A DNA stretch of 10,549 bases, from contig DVMZ01000149.1 in assembly GCA_018714725.1 (NCBI GenBank), positions 1 to 10,549 of the forward strand, written 5' to 3'. Source of the stretch: Candidatus Scatosoma pullistercoris (lineage in GTDB: Bacteria > Bacillota > Clostridia > Christensenellales > Borkfalkiaceae). The notes under the pieces were generated by a model, which searched no databases, had not been told where the DNA came from, and was given only the letters and a program-made list of their open reading frames with translations. The number at the start of each line of letters is the position of its first letter. The stretch's first letter is position 1. Below are positions 1-4,704 of this stretch, piece by piece. Position numbers and translations under genes: made by a program.

Positions 1-76
1 GGGGATATGGCTCAGTTGGTAGAGCGGTACGTTCGCAACGTACAGGCCACGAGTTCGAATCTCGTTATCTCCACCA
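1..76 (+). tRNA. tRNA-Ala (anticodon CGC)
   Basis: A complete cloverleaf can be drawn. The 7-bp acceptor stem (1-7 with 66-72) includes a G3-U70 wobble, the classical alanine identity element. The D arm is GCTC/GAGC, the anticodon stem is GTACG/CGTAC with loop TTCGCAA, and the T arm is ACGAG-TTCGAAT-CTCGT. The anticodon is CGC (34-36), reading GCG alanine codons. The discriminator A is followed by an encoded CCA (74-76). The gene begins at the first base of the window, so its promoter and any tRNA operon upstream cannot be seen. It borders an AT-rich segment, and tRNA genes are frequent integration sites, but no second copy of its 3' end was found in the window. Confidence 0.97.
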
Positions 77-80
77 AAAA

Positions 81-111
81 AAAGGCGATACCTTTCCAGG
101 TGTCGCCTTTT
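81..111 (+). terminator. Intrinsic terminator of the tRNA transcript
   Basis: A 13-bp stem (81-93 with 98-110, one G-T wobble) with a 4-base loop TTCC. It is flanked by the A-run after the CCA and ends in TTTT. It lies 4 bases after the tRNA, as expected for release of a tRNA precursor. Confidence 0.85.
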
Positions 112-160
112 ACACTTCTTTGTGTAATATAGCTGTCAATTTTTTTAAAAAGGTTGCATT

Positions 161-664
161 ATGCAGTGGCTTTATGAAAATAATGAAGATAACTCAGCAA
201 GGTTTGTTTTAGGACAGGTTTTCAATCCCGCAAGAAAAACGCTTATCAGTTTTGGAATAAATCCAAGTATAGCTTGTCCGAATAATTTAGATAACACCAT
301 TAAGAAAATTATAAATATCAGTAAATACAATGGATATGAAAATTGGATTATGTTAAATATTTATCCTCAGCGAGCGACAAATCCTAATAATCTTCATTTA
401 GAATGCGATCAATCGTTGGTAAAAGCTAATATTTTATATATCAGGCAAATAGTCCAAAAATATCAAAATTGCGAGGTTTTATTGGCTTATGGAAACTTGA
501 TTTCCAAGCGTAAATATCTAAAAGTATGTCTTGATCAGATTTTAACTTTATTGACCGTTGAAAGCGGTAAAAAGTTGAAAATAATTAATTTAACAAAAGC
601 CAACAATCCGGTTCATCCGCTATATCAAGCAAATAATTCTATTTTAATTGATTTCCATATGTAA
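161..664 (+). CDS. DUF1643 family protein
   Basis: The 167-residue product matches the DUF1643 family from memory. The diagnostic block is GINPSIA (residues 32-38), followed by a conserved acidic residue in NLDNTIKKI (42-50), then NWIMLNIYPQRATNP (61-75) and a central LLAYGN segment (108-113). The biochemical role of the family is unknown; members often lie in phage, plasmid or accessory regions. The length is normal for a complete member. The ATG at 161 has only a weak upstream AAAAAGG (147-153). Base composition is strikingly AT-rich (codons such as AAT, ATT, TTA), unlike the metal and nucleotide genes downstream, which suggests horizontal acquisition next to the tRNA. It is cytosolic, with no signal peptide or membrane segment. 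Confidence 0.85.
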   Translation: MQWLYENNEDNSARFVLGQVFNPARKTLISFGINPSIACPNNLDNTIKKIINISKYNGYENWIMLNIYPQRATNPNNLHLECDQSLVKANILYIRQIVQKYQNCEVLLAYGNLISKRKYLKVCLDQILTLLTVESGKKLKIINLTKANNPVHPLYQANNSILIDFHM

Positions 665-750
665 AATTATTTTATAAATAATTTGTTTGGATGTTATCTA
701 ACAAATTGATGAAATTGATCTTTGTTATTTCGAATTACGTGAAATTCTAT

Positions 751-805
751 TACAGCACAAAATCCGCGCATACTTTGCAAAAGTGTGCGCGGATTTTGTG
801 TTGTG
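751..805. terminator. Long near-perfect hairpin, possible bidirectional terminator
   Basis: Arms 756-776 and 780-800 pair over 21 bp with one G-T wobble and a 3-base loop. Pairing continues outward with further A-T, C-G and wobble pairs to about 751-805. The lower stem contains AAAA/TTTT on each side, so either strand's RNA would end in a U-containing arm, but no clean U-run follows. A terminator shared by the DUF1643 gene and anything on the - strand is the simplest reading; a mobile-element remnant is possible. Confidence 0.5.
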
Positions 806-970
806 TTTGAAAAAGGCTTCGTCGTAAAGGAGGGGAGCAGGAAATATTTTTTCTGAAAGCGTCCGCCTCTCCGTTTCAGAAATGCAAGCGGGTTCAGACG
901 GAAATTTGTCGTTGTCTAAATCCATATAGAGCATACATCGTCCCATTTAAGAATTAAAACGATAAAAATA

Positions 971-999
971 TTACGTCATAAGACATATCTTATGATAAT
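971..999 (+). promoter_or_regulatory. Putative promoter with palindromic operator for the Xre gene
   Basis: The perfect palindrome CATAAGACATATCTTATG (977-994, 7-bp arms, CATA centre) fills the 17-base spacer between a weak -35 (TTACGT, 971-976) and a good -10 (GATAAT, 994-999). A further TATCTTA lies at 1016-1022, and TATCT/AGATA arms flank 1021-1028. An operator between -35 and -10 would suit autorepression by the Xre protein encoded immediately downstream. The surroundings are very AT-rich, so chance palindromes are a real risk. Confidence 0.4.
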
Positions 1000-1032
1000 A
1001 ATTTTTTGTAAAATTTATCTTACAATATAGAT

Positions 1033-1238
1033 ATGGAAAATCAACTTGCTGCCCGATTGAGCGATTTTATCAAAGAAACAGGTCTTAGCAAAAGAAAGTT
1101 TGCCGAAAAGGTGGGGGTATCGGCGATGAGCGTATCTGATTGGACGACGGGGAAAATCCAGCCCAATGCGGAAAGCATTTTTTTATATGCAAAACTTTCG
1201 ATGTGAGTGCAGACTATTTGCTGGGCCTTATTGACTGA
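1033..1238 (+). pseudogene. Xre/Cro-type HTH regulator, frameshifted at a T7 run
   Basis: Starting at ATG 1033, the frame encodes a Cro/CI-type helix-turn-helix (LSKRKFAEKVGVSAMSVSDW, residues 19-38) and stops at TGA 1204-1206 after 57 residues. The family's usual C-terminal block is present in the -1 frame: from 1185 it reads ICKTFDVSADYLLGLID and stops at 1236-1238. The two frames join at the T-run 1178-1184. The restored product is about 68 residues, normal for these minimal repressors. The disruption is therefore either a lost T (mutation or sequencing error) or recoding, because T TTT TTA at 1179-1185 is a canonical -1 slippery heptamer in the correct phase. No Shine-Dalgarno sequence precedes the ATG. 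TACAAT at 1021-1026 could give a leaderless transcript. The target is unknown, plausibly its own promoter. Confidence 0.75.
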
Positions 1239-1543
1239 TTTCAGAAATATTGTAAGGAGCCGGAACCTTCATCAAAGAAAAAGCGGAAAGGGTTTTGTGC
1301 TATTTTTTGGCGGGAGACGGCGTTTTGACGATGAATTTTCAAAGATATTTCTTTGAGAACAGGTTTTTTCCGCAATGACGGGCTGTGGGGAACAGGGAGG
1401 AATTCGGGAGGCCCTTTGGGCAGGGGCAAAGAAAATGTTTTGCCCCCGGTTCGCGGTCCGTTATGGAATATCCGGGGGCGGAAAGAAGAAAGTTTTTCGG
1501 CGGAGAAGGTCTCTCCGCTTTTTTTATCGCATATATTTGTCCT
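1239..1543 (+). promoter_or_regulatory. Structured non-coding leader of feoAB, candidate cis-regulatory RNA
   Basis: This 305-base stretch has no supportable gene on either strand but several strong RNA helices. Helix 1 is 1336-1345 with 1350-1359 (10 bp, loop TATT). Helix A is GGGGCAAA 1423-1430 with TTTGCCCC 1439-1446. Helix B is TTTTGCCCCCGG 1438-1449 with CCGGGGGCGGAA 1472-1483. A and B share 1439-1446 and so exclude each other. TTTCCGC 1367-1373 can also pair with GCGGAAA 1478-1484. A terminator follows at 1500-1525, directly before feoA. This layout is that of an attenuator or riboswitch, but I recognise no known class, and the promoter is uncertain (TTGACG at 1325-1330 lacks a well-spaced -10). 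Alternatively the terminator simply ends upstream transcription. Confidence 0.45.
1500..1525 (+). terminator. Intrinsic terminator upstream of feoA
   Basis: The stem GCGGAGA (1500-1506) / TCTCCGC (1512-1518) has loop AGGTC and is followed by seven Ts (1519-1525). It ends only 18 bases before the feoA ATG, so it either closes the upstream unit or acts as the expression platform of a leader RNA controlling feoAB. Confidence 0.8.
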
Positions 1544-1936
1544 ATGGAAACATTGGACGTGTTGTGCGCGGGTGAACGCGCTCGGATTGTGAAAATAGAC
1601 TCGGCTCCCGAAGTGCGGGAACGCCTGAAAATGCTGAACGTCTTTCCCGGCTCGGAAATCCGCCTGCTGAAAACGGTGTTCTTCCGCAGAACCTTCCTGT
1701 TGGAAGCGGACGGGGTCCGGCTGGGGCTTAGAAGAGACCTCGCGAAGAAAATTTTTGTGCGTAGGGAGAAAGGGACGGCGGAGTGCGGACTCGCGGAGAA
1801 TGCAACGCACGGCGGGGCGACGTCGGGAACGGCGCGCGAAATCTCGGGCGCGGGTGCGGCGAAAGAAAGCGGCAAAAGAAAACCCGGAAAACCAAACGGA
1901 AGGACGGGCGCGGGCCGGGGGAGGGCGGGGAGTTGA
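1544..1936 (+). CDS. feoA: Ferrous iron transport protein A (FeoA) with a basic C-terminal tail
   Basis: FeoA is a small SH3-like cytosolic protein needed with FeoB for Fe(II) uptake. Residues 1-75 match the family: METLDVLCAGERARIVKI at the N-terminus, then VRERLKMLNVFPGSEIRLL (24-42) and GVRLGLRRDLAKKIFV (57-72). This pattern fixes the start at ATG 1544, although no Shine-Dalgarno sequence is present; TATATT (1532-1537) sits 6 bases upstream. The protein is 130 residues, about 55 more than usual. The extra tail (from about 76) is low-complexity and rich in Gly, Ala, Arg, Lys and Ser. The stop TGA (1934-1936) overlaps the feoB TTG start within TTGA, pointing to translational coupling and supporting the long reading frame as real. 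Confidence 0.9.
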   Translation: METLDVLCAGERARIVKIDSAPEVRERLKMLNVFPGSEIRLLKTVFFRRTFLLEADGVRLGLRRDLAKKIFVRREKGTAECGLAENATHGGATSGTAREISGAGAAKESGKRKPGKPNGRTGAGRGRAGS

Positions 1937-3786
1937 AACTGCTTCTGATCGGCAATCCCAATGTCGGAAAAACCACATTGTTTAACGCGCTGACGGGCGG
2001 GCACGGGCGCACGGGGAACTATTGCGGGGTGACGGTGGGGGTGAGCGAGCGGCCTTCCCGTTTTTCCGGATTGGGCACGGTGTGCGATCTACCGGGATTG
2101 TATTCTCTGGACGGCATGAGCATGGAGGAGACCTTGGCGGGGGATTACATCGCGCGTCAGAAACGGGAAGGGACGGAATTTCTGGCAGTACAGATTGCGG
2201 ACGCCTCAACCCTGGTGCGCGCTCTTCGTTTGACGAGGGCGCTTCTTGCGCTGGGAATCCCGCTCGTGCTGGGGGTGACGATGTGCCGGAGATTCCGTCG
2301 GCGGGGCGGCAGAATCGATTGCGCAAAGATAGGCAGGTCTCTCGGGCTCCGGTGTTTTGAAGTGGACGCGTTGCGCAAAAAGTCGGTGGCGGCGTTTGCG
2401 GGAGAACTGGCCCGGCTGACGTCCGGCGCCGGTTACCGGGCGGAATGCGAAGCGGCACGAAGCCGGAAGAATGGCGGGGGAAATGACGGGAAGAATGACC
2501 GGGGAACGGAACTTCCGGAAGGATATTTGCCCGCGCGGGCAACGGGAGGAAAAGAGGACCGGCTGTTTCTGAATGCGGGGTTTGCGTTGCCTGCTTTTTT
2601 TGCGGCGGCGGGGCTGGTGTTTTTCCTGACGTTCGGCAAGGGAATGCCGGGCGATCTTCTGAAAAGCCTGGCGGAAACGCTCTTTTCGCGGTTGGCGGAA
2701 AAAGCGGGCGAAATCATCGATTCCCCGACGGTGCGGTCGCTGGTCTGCGACGGATTGATTCTGGGCGCGGGCGGGGTGGTTTCCTTTCTGCCGCAGATCG
2801 CGCTGATGTATTTGTTTCTCGATCTTCTGGAAGAGAGCGGGTTCATGTCCGCGCTGGCGGTGATGACGGACGGATTATTTTCCGGCATCGGCCTGTCGGG
2901 ACGGGCGGCATTTTCCGTCCTGCTCGGTTACGGCTGTACGGCGGCGGCAATCACTTCGACGCGGGCCCTGGAAAACCGGAATGTACAGCGCCGCGCGGTG
3001 GCCGCGCTGTATTTTGTGCCGTGCAGTGCGAAACTGCCCGTCTATCTGACCCTGCTTTCGTCGGTGTTTGAAAACACCTTTCTCGGCGCGGTGCTGTTGT
3101 ATGTGCTGGGGACGGGCATGGGACTGTGCGTCTCCGCGCTTTTCCGCAAAGACGACGGGGGATTTGTGATGGAACTGACGGAAATTTGTCCGCCCGATTT
3201 CCTTTCCGTGCTGAAAAAGTTGATTTTTCAGATCAGACAGTTTATAATAAAAGTGTCCACGGTCGTTCTCGTTTTCACCGTGATTGTCTGGTTTTTGTCC
3301 TCGTTTTCGTTTTCGGGACGGGTTGCCGCGGAGGAGAGCTTTCTCGCGCAGCTTTGCGGAGTGTTCCGGTATGCGTTTTATCCCATGGGAATCACCGATT
3401 GGCGTGCGGCGTTTGCGGCGGTCAGCGGTCTGATTGCCAAGGAGAATATAGCGGGAATGCTGGCGGTGCTCTTTCCGGGAGGCGTGGCGTTCGATTTTCC
3501 CGCCGCCTGCGCGTATCTGACGTTTGTGGCGCTCCTTCCTCCTTGCGTGTCGGCGATTACCGCCTGTTCGCGGGAGCTGGGCCGGGGACGGGCCTGGGGA
3601 TATGCTGGGCTTCAGATTGCGTTTGCGTTTGTCTGCGCGTATTTTGTGCATTTCCTGCTGACGGGCGGCGCGCGGATAGCGCTGGGAATCCTGCTGGCGG
3701 CGGGGGCGTGTGCGGCTTTGGGCAAGGCGTGGCGCGGCGTGGGGCGGAAACCGGCCGAGAAAAACTATCGGAAAGGAAAGACATGA
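1933..3786 (+). CDS. feoB: Ferrous iron transporter FeoB, divergent G domain
   Basis: FeoB is the inner-membrane Fe(II) permease with an N-terminal G-protein domain. I chose TTG 1933: it overlaps the feoA stop, follows a GGGGAG-type site, and starts just before the G1 loop. An upstream ATG at 1783 would add a long Arg-rich stretch unlike FeoB. The product is 617 residues. Visible are G1 GNPNVGKT (7-14), switch I GVTV (32-35) and G3 DLPG (52-55). The G4 position reads TMCR (116-119) instead of NxxD. The linker to the membrane part (about 165-210) is short and hydrophilic, so the GDI helical domain looks reduced. The membrane half keeps GYGC (332-335), PCSAKLPVY (363-371), SGLIAKENIAGML and LLPPCVSAITACSRELG, but the usual Val-Pro after the gate Cys is Ala-Ala. 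Its stop overlaps the next ATG (ATGA). Confidence 0.92.
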   Translation: MKLLLIGNPNVGKTTLFNALTGGHGRTGNYCGVTVGVSERPSRFSGLGTVCDLPGLYSLDGMSMEETLAGDYIARQKREGTEFLAVQIADASTLVRALRLTRALLALGIPLVLGVTMCRRFRRRGGRIDCAKIGRSLGLRCFEVDALRKKSVAAFAGELARLTSGAGYRAECEAARSRKNGGGNDGKNDRGTELPEGYLPARATGGKEDRLFLNAGFALPAFFAAAGLVFFLTFGKGMPGDLLKSLAETLFSRLAEKAGEIIDSPTVRSLVCDGLILGAGGVVSFLPQIALMYLFLDLLEESGFMSALAVMTDGLFSGIGLSGRAAFSVLLGYGCTAAAITSTRALENRNVQRRAVAALYFVPCSAKLPVYLTLLSSVFENTFLGAVLLYVLGTGMGLCVSALFRKDDGGFVMELTEICPPDFLSVLKKLIFQIRQFIIKVSTVVLVFTVIVWFLSSFSFSGRVAAEESFLAQLCGVFRYAFYPMGITDWRAAFAAVSGLIAKENIAGMLAVLFPGGVAFDFPAACAYLTFVALLPPCVSAITACSRELGRGRAWGYAGLQIAFAFVCAYFVHFLLTGGARIALGILLAAGACAALGKAWRGVGRKPAEKNYRKGKT

Positions 3787-4619
3787 AAGAATTTACGGCG
3801 GACAGGGAACAGACGCTGAAAGAATTTACCGACAATACCTATGCGCAGGGTTCTTTTTTCTGGAATTACCTGCTGCGCCGGAAGGATATCCGGGTCAACG
3901 GCCGGAAAACGGGGGAAAACGTCCTCCTGCGGGCGGGGGATCGGGTGGCTTATTACCTCACCCCCGCGCAGGAGGAAAAGACCGCTTTTTCCGTCGTTTA
4001 TCGGGATGAAAACATTTTGGTGGCGGACAAGGAAAGCGGCGTGAATTCGGAAGCGGTATTTGCGGCGCTGCGCCGGGAAGGGGAGTGCTTTTTCGTGCAC
4101 CGTCTGGACCGGAACACCCGCGGACTGCTGGTCTTTGCGCGCACTCCGGCCGCGGAAGCGGCGCTGACGGAAATGTTCCGCGCGCACCGGGCGGAAAAGA
4201 TTTACGAGGCGGTGTGCTTCGGGAAATTTCCCAAAGACGCGGACATACTTACCGCTTATCTCAAAAAGGATCCGGAGAGGGCACTGGTGCGCATTTCCGA
4301 TTTCCCGGCGCCGGGGGCGGAAAGAATCGTGACGGAATACCGCGTCGTGGAACGGGCGGCGGAATATACGCTGGCGGAAATTTTTCTGCATACCGGCAAG
4401 ACGCACCAGATCCGGGCGCATCTCGCCCATATCGGCTGCCCCGTGGCGGGCGATACCAAATACGGCCTGTCCGCGGAGAATGCGAAATTCAATCTGACAA
4501 GGCAATGCCTGGTGGCCAAACGGCTCACATTACATGCCGGAGCGGCTTTGGGACAAGCGGACGGAAAGACGTTTGTCTCCCGTTTTTCCGCAAAGGATAT
4601 TTTTCTCAAAAATCAATGA
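3783..4619 (+). CDS. RluA-family pseudouridine synthase
   Basis: It converts specific uridines in rRNA or tRNA to pseudouridine in the cytosol. The 278-residue protein has an S4-like RNA-binding segment (about 23-58, with LLRRKDIRVNGRKTG) followed by the catalytic domain. The signature HRLDRNTRGLLVFA (106-119) places the catalytic Asp at 109, and THQIRAHLAHIGCPVAGDTKYG is the conserved C-terminal block. The motif usually read as DKPxG is altered to DKESG (82-86). The start ATG 3783 overlaps the feoB stop and follows AAAGG (3772-3776) with 6-base spacing; longer upstream frames overlap feoB and are not needed. The substrate site (RluC-, RluD- or TruC-like) cannot be read from sequence alone. 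Coupling to feoB makes it part of the same operon, for no obvious functional reason. Confidence 0.92.
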   Translation: MKEFTADREQTLKEFTDNTYAQGSFFWNYLLRRKDIRVNGRKTGENVLLRAGDRVAYYLTPAQEEKTAFSVVYRDENILVADKESGVNSEAVFAALRREGECFFVHRLDRNTRGLLVFARTPAAEAALTEMFRAHRAEKIYEAVCFGKFPKDADILTAYLKKDPERALVRISDFPAPGAERIVTEYRVVERAAEYTLAEIFLHTGKTHQIRAHLAHIGCPVAGDTKYGLSAENAKFNLTRQCLVAKRLTLHAGAALGQADGKTFVSRFSAKDIFLKNQ

Positions 4620-4636
4620 AAGCACAGACGGTTGTC

Positions 4637-4672
4637 GCGCCGGAACGCAGGAGACTTTCTGCGTTCCGGCGC
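4637..4672 (+). repeat. Perfect 14-bp hairpin between genes
   Basis: GCGCCGGAACGCAG (4637-4650) and its exact reverse complement (4659-4672) are separated by GAGACTTT. It sits in the 85-base gap between the pseudouridine synthase stop and the ATPase ATG. No U-run follows (AATCGG), so it is not a standard intrinsic terminator. It could reduce read-through, protect an mRNA end, or be a dispersed repeat. Confidence 0.6.
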
Positions 4673-4704
4673 AATCGGAAAAACCGCAGAGGGGAGAATT
4701 TGCA

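Larger units (their letters stand above)
665..1032. other. AT-rich gene-poor stretch with two hairpins
   Basis: No convincing gene is seen. It holds an inverted repeat at 680-707 (8-bp arms AATTTGTT/AACAAATT, 12-base loop) just after the DUF1643 stop, a very long hairpin at 751-805, and the probable promoter/operator of the small Xre gene at 971-1026. A 73-codon open frame on the - strand (946-725) starts without a Shine-Dalgarno sequence and reads through the long hairpin, so it is not called. It resembles nothing I recognise. Confidence 0.5.

Noticed and set aside
725..946. 73-codon open frame on the - strand, divergent from the Xre gene
   Set aside because: No Shine-Dalgarno sequence, no recognisable family, and its last third is simply the long palindrome 751-805. 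Its N-terminal half is not impossible as a small protein, but the evidence is too thin to call.
1..1240. attL/attR direct repeats of the tRNA-Ala 3' end
   Set aside because: I looked for a copy of the T arm/acceptor end downstream and found none in the window.
1325..1353. feo promoter from TTGACG (1325-1330)
   Set aside because: No -10 hexamer lies at 16-18 bases; GATATT is only 13 bases away. Too weak to list as a promoter.
1783..1932. Upstream ATG extension of feoB by 50 residues
   Set aside because: The added residues are Arg/Lys-rich, overlap feoA in another frame and do not resemble any FeoB N-terminus. The TTG at 1933 overlaps the feoA stop and sits just before the G1 motif.
1241..2004. 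Long - strand open frames over the feo leader and feoA
   Set aside because: They are Pro/Arg/Ser-rich shadows of GC-rich coding and leader sequence, with no motifs and no ribosome sites.
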